In this document: one piece after another, positions 26,489 through 36,027 of the stretch | How the letters are laid out: every line of letters begins with the position of its first letter | Position numbering within the stretch: position 1 is the stretch's first letter | Source of the DNA: Marinoscillum sp964351625 | Lineage (GTDB): Bacteria; Bacteroidota; Bacteroidia; Cytophagales; Cyclobacteriaceae | Length of the DNA stretch: 64,000 bases | Direction: 5' to 3' | NCBI GenBank assembly: GCA_964351625.1 | Contig: CAYGOV010000006.1 | Location: forward strand, 1 to 64,000 | Made by a program: the position numbers and the translations under genes | The notes under the pieces: generated by a model | The model's database searches: none | What the model saw: the letters and a program-made list of their open reading frames with translations, nothing else | What the model was told of the DNA's origin: nothing

Positions 26489-27766
26489 ATGGAATATCAA
26501 AACAATGCCCCATTCTCCGCAAAACAGGACTCGGAAGACCCCTTAAAGAGATTTCGATCAGCATATCATATACCTGTAATCAATGGTAAGGAAGTAATCT
26601 ACCTTTGCGGAAATTCCCTTGGCCTACAGCCTAAAATCACCAAGGACTATATTCAATACGAATTGGATAATTGGGCAAATCTTGCTGTAGAAGGTCACTT
26701 CAAAGGACCTCAACCTTGGATGAAGTACCATGAATTATTCAACTCATCTCTAACCAAACTTTTAGGTGCAAAGGAAATAGAGGTGACTTGCATGAATAAT
26801 CTCACAACGAACCTTCATCTGCTCCTCGCATCATTCTATCAGCCCAAAGGGTCAAGAAGAAAAGTGATCATTGAAGGCGGAGCCTTCCCATCAGATCACT
26901 ACGCTGTAGCTTCACACATGCGTCATCTGGGCGTGAACCCAGGTGAACATATGATTGAGCTTAGACCAAAAGACGGAGTGGTATTCTCTACCACAGAAAT
27001 TGCTGAATGTATTGCTGAAGCCGGTGAAGAGCTTGCTCTAATCCTTTTCCCTGGTATCCAATATTATAGTGGTCAGTTTTTCGACATGAAAGCCATCTCA
27101 GCGGCTGCACATGATGTAGGCGCGTATGCTGGTTTCGATTTAGCTCATGCCGTAGGCAATCTGCCGCTCACACTCCATGATGATGAAGTTGACTTTGCGA
27201 CGTGGTGTAGTTATAAATACCTGAACTCTGGCCCTGGGGGCGTTTCAGGTATCTATATTCATGAAAAGCACTGTACACAACCAGACTTTCATAAGTTGAC
27301 AGGTTGGTGGGGGCACCATCCAGATACACGCTTCAAAATGGATAATCAGTTTAAGCCAGCACCTGGGTCAGATGCGTGGATGCTGAGCAATACCAATATT
27401 ATTTCTAGTGCTGCACATCTAGCCGCCTTGAAGCTTTTTGATGAAACAAGCATGAAAGATCTAAGAACAAAGAGTATCAAACTCACTGGTTTTCTAGAAT
27501 ATTTACTCCTAAATGACTCAACCCTTTCGGATCAACTGACCATCATTACACCCTCAGATGCTAATGCTCGGGGATGTCAACTATCGATACTAATTCAAAA
27601 TAATGGAAAAGCCATTTTCGACGGACTTATTGAGCGCGGGGTAATCCTCGACTGGCGTGAACCAAACGTTATCCGAGTGGCACCAACGCCAATGTATAAT
27701 TCCTTCCTTGATGTCTTTAATTTCTATAACATACTGAAAGACCTAATCACGCACCAGCATGCCTGA
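26489..27766 (+). CDS. kynU: Kynureninase
   Basis: 425 residues, PLP-dependent fold type I. CGNSLGLQPK near residue 40, FPSDHYA at about 134, GFDLAHAVGN at 215-224, and the PLP-binding Lys243 in ATWCSYKYLNSGPG; WWGHHPDTRF follows. It splits 3-hydroxykynurenine to 3-hydroxyanthranilate and alanine, the step between the flanking genes. It abuts 3-HAO without a gap and overlaps kmo by 8 bases. Confidence 0.97.
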   Translation: MEYQNNAPFSAKQDSEDPLKRFRSAYHIPVINGKEVIYLCGNSLGLQPKITKDYIQYELDNWANLAVEGHFKGPQPWMKYHELFNSSLTKLLGAKEIEVTCMNNLTTNLHLLLASFYQPKGSRRKVIIEGGAFPSDHYAVASHMRHLGVNPGEHMIELRPKDGVVFSTTEIAECIAEAGEELALILFPGIQYYSGQFFDMKAISAAAHDVGAYAGFDLAHAVGNLPLTLHDDEVDFATWCSYKYLNSGPGGVSGIYIHEKHCTQPDFHKLTGWWGHHPDTRFKMDNQFKPAPGSDAWMLSNTNIISSAAHLAALKLFDETSMKDLRTKSIKLTGFLEYLLLNDSTLSDQLTIITPSDANARGCQLSILIQNNGKAIFDGLIERGVILDWREPNVIRVAPTPMYNSFLDVFNFYNILKDLITHQHA

Positions 27767-29084
27767 AAAAATCAATATCCTCGGGGCAGGTTTGGTGGGC
27801 TCACTGTTATCCACTTTGCTATCGGAAAGAGGTTTTGATGTGCACGTTTATGAGCGAAGAAACGATCCTCGCCGCTTAAAATATGTGAATGGGAGATCAA
27901 TCAATCTTGCATTGAGTCATAGGGGAATTAAGAGCCTCCAATTAGCGGGAATTTACGAAGGTATACTGCCGCTGCTAGTACCAATGAAAGGTAGAATGAT
28001 CCATGATGTAAGAGGAGATTTGCATTTCCAAGCATATGGAAAGGATGATCAACACATTAATTCTGTCTCTAGAACCACTCTCAATGATGCTATCATAAAT
28101 CATGCAGAGGCCAATGGTACTACTTTTCATTTCGGACAGCTTTGTGAGTCCGTTAATCCAGAAAACACTAGCATAAAATTAGCTGGTAACGAAACGGAAG
28201 TATTTTCTGATGTAATTATCGGTGCTGATGGAGCCCGCTCGAAAGTGCGAAAATCAATTGAGCAGTTAGGTAAATGTGAGAGCAGCCAGACTACTTTGGA
28301 GCACGGTTACAAAGAGCTGACAATACCTGCTATTGATAATGATTTCGCGATAGAGCCAAATTCCTTACATATTTGGCCTAGGGGGAATTTTATGCTTATT
28401 GCACTCCCCAATCCTGATAAAACTTTTACTTGTACCTTATTCTTAAGCCTTGATGGGAAGGACTCTTTTGCTCAATTAAAAAGTGAAAGTGACATATTAT
28501 ATTTTTTCGAAAAGTATTTTCCAGATGCTCTGAGACTCTTTCCTGATCTCACTTTTCAATTTCAAAAAAATCCAGTCTCCTTACTTGAAACAGTCAAAAT
28601 ATCTTCATGGAGCTATAAGAAAACCACTCTCATAGGTGATGCAGGGCATACTATTGTGCCGTTTTATGGACAAGGAATGAATGCAGGATTTGAGGACTGT
28701 CGATTACTTATGGAATGGGGGGAAGAATTAAAATTTGACTGGGAAAAACTCCTTCCTTTATATTCTGAAAATAGAAAGCCTGATACAGATGCCATATCCG
28801 ATCTTGCTATGAAAAATTTTGTAGAAATGAGAGATCATGTCTCTGATGATCATTTTTTAAAGATAAAACAGCTGGAGAGAAGACTTCAGGAGAATTATCC
28901 CGACATCTGGACACCTCTTTATTCGATGATCACATTTAGTGATATCCCCTATCTCCGCGCACTTCAGCTAGGAAAAATTCAAGAGAAAATAATGAAGGGG
29001 CTCCCCATTGGATTTGATCCCAAAGAAGAGCCCCTTCAGCCTTTAATCGATGCTTTTAGTGCTCGAGTCCTAAACGTTCACTAA
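27759..29084 (+). CDS. kmo: Kynurenine 3-monooxygenase
   Basis: 441 residues. FAD-binding ILGAGLVGSLLSTLLSERG at the N-terminus, DG motif IGADGARSKVRKS, and GDAGHTIVPFYGQGMNAGFED for the flavin ribityl site, all as in KMO. It hydroxylates L-kynurenine with NADPH and O2. Together with kynU and 3-HAO it converts kynurenine to the quinolinate precursor for de novo NAD synthesis. Tryptophan dioxygenase and formamidase are not in the window. Its 3' end overlaps the convergent TerB-like gene by 29 bp. Confidence 0.96.
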   Translation: MPEKINILGAGLVGSLLSTLLSERGFDVHVYERRNDPRRLKYVNGRSINLALSHRGIKSLQLAGIYEGILPLLVPMKGRMIHDVRGDLHFQAYGKDDQHINSVSRTTLNDAIINHAEANGTTFHFGQLCESVNPENTSIKLAGNETEVFSDVIIGADGARSKVRKSIEQLGKCESSQTTLEHGYKELTIPAIDNDFAIEPNSLHIWPRGNFMLIALPNPDKTFTCTLFLSLDGKDSFAQLKSESDILYFFEKYFPDALRLFPDLTFQFQKNPVSLLETVKISSWSYKKTTLIGDAGHTIVPFYGQGMNAGFEDCRLLMEWGEELKFDWEKLLPLYSENRKPDTDAISDLAMKNFVEMRDHVSDDHFLKIKQLERRLQENYPDIWTPLYSMITFSDIPYLRALQLGKIQEKIMKGLPIGFDPKEEPLQPLIDAFSARVLNVH

Positions 29085-29523
29085 GTATTACAATTGTCTC
29101 TTGTTCTATGTCAGAAATGCCATCTGCCGCATTCGCAAATAAGTACATTGACTCCAAAACAAACTCTTTATCCATTTGGCTATCATGTATATGATTTTTC
29201 AAAGCATTCAGAAATTTCTTTTGCCATTTATCAATGTTGTCCAATAAGTATCTAAACTCTGTACGAAAAGACCTTTCCAAATTTTCCATCCCTTCTTCAG
29301 AATAACCATCCCCATACTCCATCGCGAGTCCTTTGGCGAGCCGAACTACTCCTTCCCACTCTTCCTTATCCAACACACCGTCACACATACAAACAATAAG
29401 TGAAGGATAGAGATTAAGGATATAAGTAAATTGATCTTGCGATAAATCGATATTTCTAACCTTCCTATACTCGTCTAATAGTTGCTCAACTTGTGTTTTC
29501 ATTAAATTGTCTTCAAGTATCAT
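29056..29523 (-). CDS. Small helical TerB-like protein
   Basis: 155 residues (ATG 29523; a second ATG at 29502 is equally possible). All-helical. Two acidic helix-turn motifs, CMCDGVLDKEEW and NAADGISDIEQE, resemble the duplicated DG-x-[IL]-x2-E metal-binding signature of the TerB/DjlA-N family. Nothing else of a tellurite-resistance cluster is nearby. Function unknown; cytoplasmic. Its last 29 bases overlap kmo on the other strand. Confidence 0.7.
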   Translation of the reverse strand: MILEDNLMKTQVEQLLDEYRKVRNIDLSQDQFTYILNLYPSLIVCMCDGVLDKEEWEGVVRLAKGLAMEYGDGYSEEGMENLERSFRTEFRYLLDNIDKWQKKFLNALKNHIHDSQMDKEFVLESMYLFANAADGISDIEQETIVILSERLGLEH

Positions 29524-29677
29524 TTGAATTGCGTAAGATAAAATAAAACAGGGTGAAGGTTAATACAGCATTGCAAAGATAAGTAACCTTCTTTTATAAC
29601 TATTGCTGCTTTTTTTATAACTTTTTTAATTTTATAATAAATATAACAGAACCATACCCATTTAGTTTTAACTGTCC

Positions 29678-31141
29678 ATGGCTTTAAAAATAGGAATTAT
29701 AGGTTCAGGAATAGCGGGTTTGGCCTCTGCCATACGGTTGGCTATTGATGGAAACCATGTAGAGGTTTTTGAAGCAAATGAATATCCTGGGGGAAAGCTT
29801 TCTGAAATCACATCAAATGGATATCGCTTTGATGCCGGTCCTTCACTGTTCACATTACCAGCTTTGGTAGATGAATTGTATGAGCTCGCTGGAGAAAATG
29901 CTAAGGACTATTTCAATTATGAGCGACTGGAAATAAACTGTAAATATTTCTATTCCGATGGTACAAAGATTACTGCCTTTGCTAACCATGATCAGTTTAT
30001 CAAAGAGGTTTGTTCCAAAACGCATGAAAAACCAGAAAACTTGGAGAAAGCGATCAAGCAGAGCGCTAACCTTTACCATTACTTGAGTGACCTTTTCATG
30101 TTTAGCTCCCTCCATGATTGGCGAACCTTCCTTTCAAAAAAAGCACTTAAGGCCTATCTGAATATCCATAAATTGGGATTTTCACGAAGTATGAATGGTG
30201 CCAATCAAACCCAATTCGATGATGATCGCGTAGTTCAGATGTTTAATAGGTACGCAACTTATAATGGTTCATCACCTTATAAGACACCCGCCACCATGAA
30301 CATCATTCCTCATTTGGAAATGTCTTTGGGTGCATATTTCCCGAAAGGTGGCATGCACTCCATTACACTTGCACTTTTCGAACTCGCAAAAAGGCATGGT
30401 GTAAAATTCTCATTTGGAAAACGTGTGGATGAAATCATTATATCACGAGGAAAAATTGAAGGTATTCGTGTTGCTGGTCAAACCTTGAAATTTGACAGAG
30501 TGGTATCCAATATGGATGTGGTCAATACTTATAAAAAGCTTCTGCCAAATCTAAAAGCTCCCAGATTTCTTCTGGATCAACCAAAGTCGAGTTCTGCACT
30601 TATTTTTTATTGGGGTATCAAAAAGGAATTTCCAAAGCTGGACCTGCACAATATCTTCTTCTCAGATGATTATCAAAGTGAGTTCGACCATATCTTCAAT
30701 AAGGGCACATGCTATAATGACCCCACTGTTTACGTAAATATCACTTCGAAATATCAATCAGAAGATGCTCCAAAAGGCTGTGAAAATTGGTTTACGATGG
30801 TCAATGTGCCTAATAATCAAGGACAAGATTGGGACACCCTGATAGAAGAAGCACGGACTAATATTCTAGCTAAACTCTCGAAGCTGCTTGGTGTTGAAGT
30901 GGGTCCTTTGATAGAAGTGGAGCAAATACTTGATCCCAGAAGAATAGAATCCAAAACGAGTTCGGCTTTAGGCGCACTTTATGGCAACAGCTCCAATAAT
31001 CTATTCTCTGCATTTCTGAGACATTCTAATGTAAGCAAGCGCGTATCTGGCTTGTTTTTCTGTGGAGGGAGTGTACATCCTGGTGGCGGTATTCCTATGA
31101 GTTTAGCTTCTGCTAAACTTGTTGCTAGTTACTTTCGCTAG
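29678..31141 (+). CDS. CrtI/CrtD-type carotenoid desaturase
   Basis: 487 residues. N-terminal FAD motif GIIGSGIAGLASAIRLA and VFEANEYPGGKL, then RFDAGPSLFTLP as in phytoene-desaturase-like enzymes. The C-terminus has LFFCGGSVHPGGGIPMSLASAKL, the family flavin signature. The sequence looks closer to 1-hydroxycarotenoid 3,4-desaturase (CrtD) than to phytoene desaturase, because the PGGGIPM ending and overall length match that group; this is not certain. No crtB, crtY or crtZ is next to it. It converges on and overlaps the MltF-like gene by 17 bp. Confidence 0.85.
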   Translation: MALKIGIIGSGIAGLASAIRLAIDGNHVEVFEANEYPGGKLSEITSNGYRFDAGPSLFTLPALVDELYELAGENAKDYFNYERLEINCKYFYSDGTKITAFANHDQFIKEVCSKTHEKPENLEKAIKQSANLYHYLSDLFMFSSLHDWRTFLSKKALKAYLNIHKLGFSRSMNGANQTQFDDDRVVQMFNRYATYNGSSPYKTPATMNIIPHLEMSLGAYFPKGGMHSITLALFELAKRHGVKFSFGKRVDEIIISRGKIEGIRVAGQTLKFDRVVSNMDVVNTYKKLLPNLKAPRFLLDQPKSSSALIFYWGIKKEFPKLDLHNIFFSDDYQSEFDHIFNKGTCYNDPTVYVNITSKYQSEDAPKGCENWFTMVNVPNNQGQDWDTLIEEARTNILAKLSKLLGVEVGPLIEVEQILDPRRIESKTSSALGALYGNSSNNLFSAFLRHSNVSKRVSGLFFCGGSVHPGGGIPMSLASAKLVASYFR

Positions 31142-32627
31142 CGATAGGGTCAGAAGGAAACAGCGCCTTATAGCTTAAGAACGTATCATAGATATCATTT
31201 ACATAGGCTACTGGTTCAGCGCCACGGCAATAACCAAAAATTACTACTGGATCATTGAAGTATTTACTATTAGACTTCTTTAGCAGATATTGCTCAATAG
31301 TAGGCCAGTTTTTATCATGTTCACCATATTTTTCAGCCAATCGCATGGCATCCATTACATGTCCATGACCAACATTGAACGCAGCTAGAATAAATTTTTC
31401 TCGCTCCTCCTCTGCAGGTATAGTCTCCTCAAAATAATTGTCAAGCCACTTGAGATGCTTGAGCCCTGCGTATAAATTCTTTTCTGGATCTTCGAGATTG
31501 GTGATGCCGTATTCTTTAGCTGTAGTTGGCATTAGCTGAAGAAGTCCGACTGCACCCACCCAAGATTCAGCCTGAGCATCAAATTTCGATTCTTTAAAAA
31601 TCTGTGCTGCTAAAAGTCTCCAATCCCAACCCAAAGAGTCCGCAGTGACTTTAATTAGTGAATCGTATGGAGATAATTTCCCTCCTCCCATCGTATTATA
31701 CTCACTTCTTGATCTCTTCAAGGCAGCTTTTCTACTTTTGAAATACTTGTTGTAAATCGTATTGTAGTCAGGCGTTTTTCTCATTTCATTTATCCAACTA
31801 TTGAGTGTATCCAACAAATCAGTACTTGTTTTTCTCACACCCCAAGCAATTTGTGTAGGAAAACTAACGGCAGTTTCCACATCCAAATTTCTGTAATATG
31901 TAGAGTTAACAAGCGCTACATCTTCCTCTGCAATGGTATAATCAATTACCCCATCTGCCACTTTCTTGATGATGGTTTCGGTCTCTATTTCAGGATCATC
32001 TTGGATGATAATGATATCGCCACCTATTTCATCAGATAAGTTTGTCAATCGATCAAAATAAGAGCTACTATTTCTAACTACCACTTCTTTGCCGATCAGA
32101 CCTACGGGATTCCTGATCAAGGTATTTTCAATCTCATGGAGCTTCATGTCGCGCCAATCGTCAGGTTTTCGCTGAACCAAAACCATGCAAACTAGATTGT
32201 GGTAATTCGTGAATGAAATTCGCTTTTTGCGCTCTTTAGTTACTGTAAGATTATAGGCTAGAATGTCGCCTTTTCCAGCATTGAGTTTTTCGAACCCTTC
32301 ATTTAAACTAGGCGTCACTTCTATCCTCAGCTCTACACCAATAGAAGATGAAAAGGCCTTCAAAAGCTCATATTCATAGCCCATGACATTGCCTCGATAA
32401 ATGAACATCCCTGTAGAGCTATTGTCCACTATTCCTGTGATATAGCCTCTCTCAATGATCGCTTCAAGATCAAGATCTACTATTTTTTCATTGGGGAGTG
32501 AAGAGGGGTGATTGCTTTGTTTACTACTACTTGAGGTAGTACAACCTGTAATAATTAATAGGAGTGTAAGAAAAAGAAAATACTTGGTGAAAGTACTTTT
32601 TACTGTAAAGTTCATCAGCATAATCAC
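31125..32627 (-). CDS. MltF-like lytic transglycosylase lipoprotein
   Basis: 500 residues. SPII signal with lipobox Cys29 (IITGC). Residues about 50-295 are an SBP_bac_3 periplasmic-binding domain (GYEYELLKAFSSSIGV, GKGDILAYNLTVT). Residues about 320-470 are an SLT goose-lysozyme-like domain with catalytic Glu346 (IFKESKFDAQAES) and GLLQLMPTTAKEYG. This is the architecture of MltF, which cuts peptidoglycan in the periplasm and is modulated by its binding domain. Start: the first of three close Met codons; the third (MNFTVK) also gives a normal signal peptide. Confidence 0.92.
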   Translation of the reverse strand: MIMLMNFTVKSTFTKYFLFLTLLLIITGCTTSSSSKQSNHPSSLPNEKIVDLDLEAIIERGYITGIVDNSSTGMFIYRGNVMGYEYELLKAFSSSIGVELRIEVTPSLNEGFEKLNAGKGDILAYNLTVTKERKKRISFTNYHNLVCMVLVQRKPDDWRDMKLHEIENTLIRNPVGLIGKEVVVRNSSSYFDRLTNLSDEIGGDIIIIQDDPEIETETIIKKVADGVIDYTIAEEDVALVNSTYYRNLDVETAVSFPTQIAWGVRKTSTDLLDTLNSWINEMRKTPDYNTIYNKYFKSRKAALKRSRSEYNTMGGGKLSPYDSLIKVTADSLGWDWRLLAAQIFKESKFDAQAESWVGAVGLLQLMPTTAKEYGITNLEDPEKNLYAGLKHLKWLDNYFEETIPAEEEREKFILAAFNVGHGHVMDAMRLAEKYGEHDKNWPTIEQYLLKKSNSKYFNDPVVIFGYCRGAEPVAYVNDIYDTFLSYKALFPSDPIASESN

Positions 32628-32682
32628 AGAATATAGGCACTTATGCCCATAACTACAAAATGCAAGTAGCGTTGGGATACTT

Positions 32683-34611
32683 CTATTGAGCTACTCTATC
32701 AAGCATCTTGATGGCTACATCGCGAATTGAAGTAGCATCATAACCACATTCAAGATATAGTTCGGATTGTTCCCCATGCTCAATTACAGCATCCGGTATG
32801 CCCAGTCGCTTTACCTCTGCTGAATACTGATGGTCTGCCATGAATTCCAAGATAGCGCTACCAAATCCACCTTGCAGGCAGCCATCTTCCACAGTAATGA
32901 TTTTTTTGAAGTCATTAAATATGTCATGAAGCATTCTTTCATCCAATGGCTTGACAAATCGCATGTCATACAATGCCACATTTAAACCCTCTTTTTCCAG
33001 CATCTGGCAAGCCGCTTCTGCTTCGTTTCCAATATGGCCAATACTCAGAATGGCAATGTCTTCACCTGCTTTTACTTTACGACCAGTACCCACCTCAAGC
33101 TTTTCTAAAGGTGTTCTCCAGTCTGGCATTACACCTTTCCCTCTTGGATAGCGAATGGTAAATGGACCATCCTTATGCTCGCTGGCCGTGTACATCAAGT
33201 TGCGCAGTTCTTGTTCATTCATAGGGGCTGCCACCACCATATTGGGTATACAACGCATAAATGCAATGTCATAGGCGCCATGGTGAGTAGGTCCATCTGC
33301 ACCCGCCATGCCTGCTCGGTCAAGACAAAAAACTACAGGAAGTTTTTGAATAGCCACGTCATGAATCACTTGGTCATATGCACGCTGCATAAAAGAACTG
33401 TAGATATTGCAGAAAGGAACCATACCTTGTGTAGCGAGACCTGCAGAGAAAGTCACTGCATGCTGCTCTGCAATCCCCACATCAAAAGCACGGTCTGGCA
33501 TAGCCTCCATCATGATATTGAGTGAGGAACCAGAAGGCATTGCCGGTGTAATTCCCATGATTTTGTCATTCTTCTCAGCGAGCTCTACAATCGTGTGACC
33601 AAAGACATCTTGATATTTTGGTGCTTGTGGCTCTGTTTGTACAGTCCTGTGGATTTCGCCAGTGATCTTATCAAATTTACCTGGAGCGTGCCATTTGGTC
33701 TGATCCTTTTCCGCCAACTCAAAGCCTTTCCCTTTCTTGGTAATACAATGAAGAATCTTAGGCCCAGGTATTTTCTTCAAATCATTGAGAACACTCACCA
33801 TGTGGTTGATATCGTGACCATCTACAGGGCCAAAATATCTTAGATTGAGTGCTTCAAAAAGATTGCTTTGCTTAAGCAATAAGCTCTTAAAACTGTTTTC
33901 TATACTACCGACTATTTCCTGAGCATTTGGCCCAAACTTGCTCACTTTCCCGAGAAGTTTCCAGATGTCATCTCTGAACTTATTGTAAGTGCCGGAGGTA
34001 GTGATGTCTGTTAAATAATCCTTCAATGCCCCGACATTCGGATCGATGGACATGCAATTATCATTGAGGATGATAAGCAGGTTCTTATTCGAACCACCAG
34101 CATGATTCATTGCCTCGAAAGCCATACCTCCAGTCATAGCACCATCTCCAATTACAGCAATGTGATGCTTTTCTTTATCACCTTTATAATCCGACCCAAA
34201 GGCCATACCTAATGCAGCTGATATAGAAGTAGACGAGTGCCCGACACCAAAAGTGTCATATGGACTCTCTGACCTTTTAGGAAAACCAGAAAGACCTTTA
34301 TAAAGTCTGTTTGTATGAAATTTTTCTCTGCGCCCAGTTAGAATTTTGTGACCGTATGCCTGATGCCCTACATCCCACACAAGTTGATCATTTGGTGTAT
34401 CGAAGACATAGTGTAAAGCAACAGTAAGCTCCACAACACCAAGGCTCGCTGCAAAATGACCGCCATATACAGATACATGGTCAACTATATAGTTTCTTAG
34501 CTCCTCACAAACCTGTGCCATTTGATGTGGTTCCAGTTTTTTTAGATCTTCGGGAGTATTGATCTGAGCTAGTAGCTCTCCGGGTATTATCTCCATATTG
34601 TGAGGCTTCAT
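32683..34611 (-). CDS. dxs: 1-deoxy-D-xylulose-5-phosphate synthase
   Basis: 642 residues, full length. Thiamine-diphosphate motif GDGAMTGGMAFEAMNHAG, WDVGHQAYGHKILTGR near residue 80, then the pyrimidine domain with EQHAVTFSAGLATQG and DRAGMAGADGPTHHG. First enzyme of the MEP isoprenoid pathway (pyruvate plus glyceraldehyde 3-phosphate). A perfect promoter (TTG-N17-TAGATTTG) lies upstream. The carotenoid desaturase gene is 1.5 kb away, so a loose isoprenoid neighbourhood exists, though MltF separates them. Confidence 0.97.
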   Translation of the reverse strand: MKPHNMEIIPGELLAQINTPEDLKKLEPHQMAQVCEELRNYIVDHVSVYGGHFAASLGVVELTVALHYVFDTPNDQLVWDVGHQAYGHKILTGRREKFHTNRLYKGLSGFPKRSESPYDTFGVGHSSTSISAALGMAFGSDYKGDKEKHHIAVIGDGAMTGGMAFEAMNHAGGSNKNLLIILNDNCMSIDPNVGALKDYLTDITTSGTYNKFRDDIWKLLGKVSKFGPNAQEIVGSIENSFKSLLLKQSNLFEALNLRYFGPVDGHDINHMVSVLNDLKKIPGPKILHCITKKGKGFELAEKDQTKWHAPGKFDKITGEIHRTVQTEPQAPKYQDVFGHTIVELAEKNDKIMGITPAMPSGSSLNIMMEAMPDRAFDVGIAEQHAVTFSAGLATQGMVPFCNIYSSFMQRAYDQVIHDVAIQKLPVVFCLDRAGMAGADGPTHHGAYDIAFMRCIPNMVVAAPMNEQELRNLMYTASEHKDGPFTIRYPRGKGVMPDWRTPLEKLEVGTGRKVKAGEDIAILSIGHIGNEAEAACQMLEKEGLNVALYDMRFVKPLDERMLHDIFNDFKKIITVEDGCLQGGFGSAILEFMADHQYSAEVKRLGIPDAVIEHGEQSELYLECGYDATSIRDVAIKMLDRVAQ

Positions 34612-34683
34612 TCGAACTCCTGAACAACGATAGCACCCTGCAAAATGTTTAACACCTCTTGCCTTGCACTGTCATTCAAAATG

Positions 34684-34711
34684 CAAATCTAACTTATTTT
34701 CGAATTCCCAA
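34684..34711 (-). promoter_or_regulatory. Bacteroidota-type promoter for dxs
   Basis: On the minus strand, TTG (34711-34709), 17-nt spacer, then TAGATTTG (34691-34684), an exact match to the -33/-7 consensus TTG and TAnnTTTG. It lies about 75 bp upstream of the dxs ATG. Confidence 0.7.
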
Positions 34712-34726
34712 TCTACTCAAAAGTTG

Positions 34727-34734
34727 TAGCTTTG
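34727..34734 (+). promoter_or_regulatory. Probable -7 promoter element for scpA
   Basis: TAGCTTTG matches TAnnTTTG exactly, but no clear -33 TTG sits 17-23 nt upstream. Its start site would fall at about 34738-34741, almost on the scpA TTG start at 34742. Confidence 0.45.
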
Positions 34735-34741
34735 ACACACT

Positions 34742-35533
34742 TTGAGCGAAGCAAATACCACAGGAACGTACGAAATCAAATTGCCACTTTTTGAGGGGCC
34801 ATTTGACCTTTTGCTATTCTTTATAGAAAGGGACGAACTAGACATTTATGATATTCCCATTGCCAAAGTCACATTAGATTTTCTTGATTACATCAAAAAT
34901 CTGGAAACTATGAATGTGGAAGTGGCCAGCGAATTCATCCTTGTAGCTGCAACACTGATGCGCATCAAAGCAAAAATGCTACTTCCAAGACCAGTTATTG
35001 ATGAGGAAGGTAATGAAGTGGACCCTCGCGAAGAGCTGATCAAACATCTTTTAGAATATAAAAAATACAAATCGATCATAGGTGAACTTTCAGCACTGGA
35101 GACTGAAAGACTAGACCGTGAGCGTCGTGGCAATATGTTGAGAGAAATCAAAGAGCTCTCTCAGACCATAGATGTGGAGGCTGAAATGCAGGATTTGGAC
35201 CTTTACAAACTGATGAAGGTCTTTCAGAAGGTATTGAAGCGGTATGAATTTGAGCAGTCGCGCCCGATACATCAAGTGGTACAGTACCCCTACACGATCT
35301 CAAGCCAGCGGGATTATATCATGCACAAACTCCTGCATAGTGACAATGGCAGGCTTTCTTTCGAAAAACTCATCCACGAGAAACGTGAGAAGATCTTTGT
35401 GATCTTCAACTTCTTGGCCATTTTAGAACTCCTGCAGCTCGGATCAATTACCCTTCATATTGGCGAGGGTTTCAATAATTTCTGGGTGGAGAAACTAGAC
35501 GAACAAAAAATCCCGAGCGAAGCTCAGGATTAA
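34742..35533 (+). CDS. scpA: Segregation and condensation protein A
   Basis: 263 residues with a TTG start. The opening YEIKLPLFEGPFDLLLFFIERDELDIYDIPI is the ScpA (kleisin) signature; it continues with ATLMRIKAKMLLPRP. The C-terminal winged-helix region (FEKLIHEKREKIFVIFNFLAIL) binds the SMC head. ScpA bridges SMC with ScpB in chromosome condensation. scpB and smc are not in the window. It is divergent from dxs with a 130-bp shared promoter region and convergent with ndk. Confidence 0.94.
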   Translation: MSEANTTGTYEIKLPLFEGPFDLLLFFIERDELDIYDIPIAKVTLDFLDYIKNLETMNVEVASEFILVAATLMRIKAKMLLPRPVIDEEGNEVDPREELIKHLLEYKKYKSIIGELSALETERLDRERRGNMLREIKELSQTIDVEAEMQDLDLYKLMKVFQKVLKRYEFEQSRPIHQVVQYPYTISSQRDYIMHKLLHSDNGRLSFEKLIHEKREKIFVIFNFLAILELLQLGSITLHIGEGFNNFWVEKLDEQKIPSEAQD

Positions 35534-35562
35534 ATGTCTTGTCAAATATGATCTGAAGCTTC

Positions 35563-35982
35563 TCAGAATTTTTCCAATCCTGAGAAGTAGAAATTACCTT
35601 CTATCTCAGCATTTTCATCAGAATCAGATCCGTGAACAGCATTTGCTTCTATTGATTTAGCAAATAATTTTCTGATAGTCCCTTCAGCAGCATCCTTAGG
35701 ATTAGTAGCTCCAATCAATTTTCTGAAATCCTCTACTGCGTTGCTTTTCTCTAGTACAATAGCGATGATAGGACCAGAAGACATATATGCTACTAAATCG
35801 TTGTAGAATGGTCTTTCCTTGTGTACTTCATAGAATTGACCAGCTTTGATCGCTGACAATCTTGTCATTTTCATCGCCTTGATGCTGAATCCAGCTTCTT
35901 CTATCATTTTGATTATTGCACCACTATTGCCATCTGCAAAAGCATCTGGTTTGATCATGGTGAAAGTTTTTGTTCCTGCCAT
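35563..35982 (-). CDS. ndk: Nucleoside-diphosphate kinase
   Basis: 139 residues. TFTMIKPDAF opening, ERPFYNDLVAYMSSGP, GATNPKDAAEGTIR, and the phosphorylated active-site His117 in ANAVHGSDS. It transfers phosphate from ATP to other NDPs. A single gene; convergent with scpA, with TAATTTTG as probable -7 element upstream. Confidence 0.97.
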   Translation of the reverse strand: MAGTKTFTMIKPDAFADGNSGAIIKMIEEAGFSIKAMKMTRLSAIKAGQFYEVHKERPFYNDLVAYMSSGPIIAIVLEKSNAVEDFRKLIGATNPKDAAEGTIRKLFAKSIEANAVHGSDSDENAEIEGNFYFSGLEKF

Positions 35983-36027
35983 TTTGTGTTATTGTTTATT
36001 AAAAGTCTTTTTTGATTGAAACGGCTG

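Noticed and set aside
35512..35587. Short inverted repeats at the scpA and ndk 3' ends
   Set aside because: They lie partly inside coding sequence and lack a T run, so a terminator is not supported.
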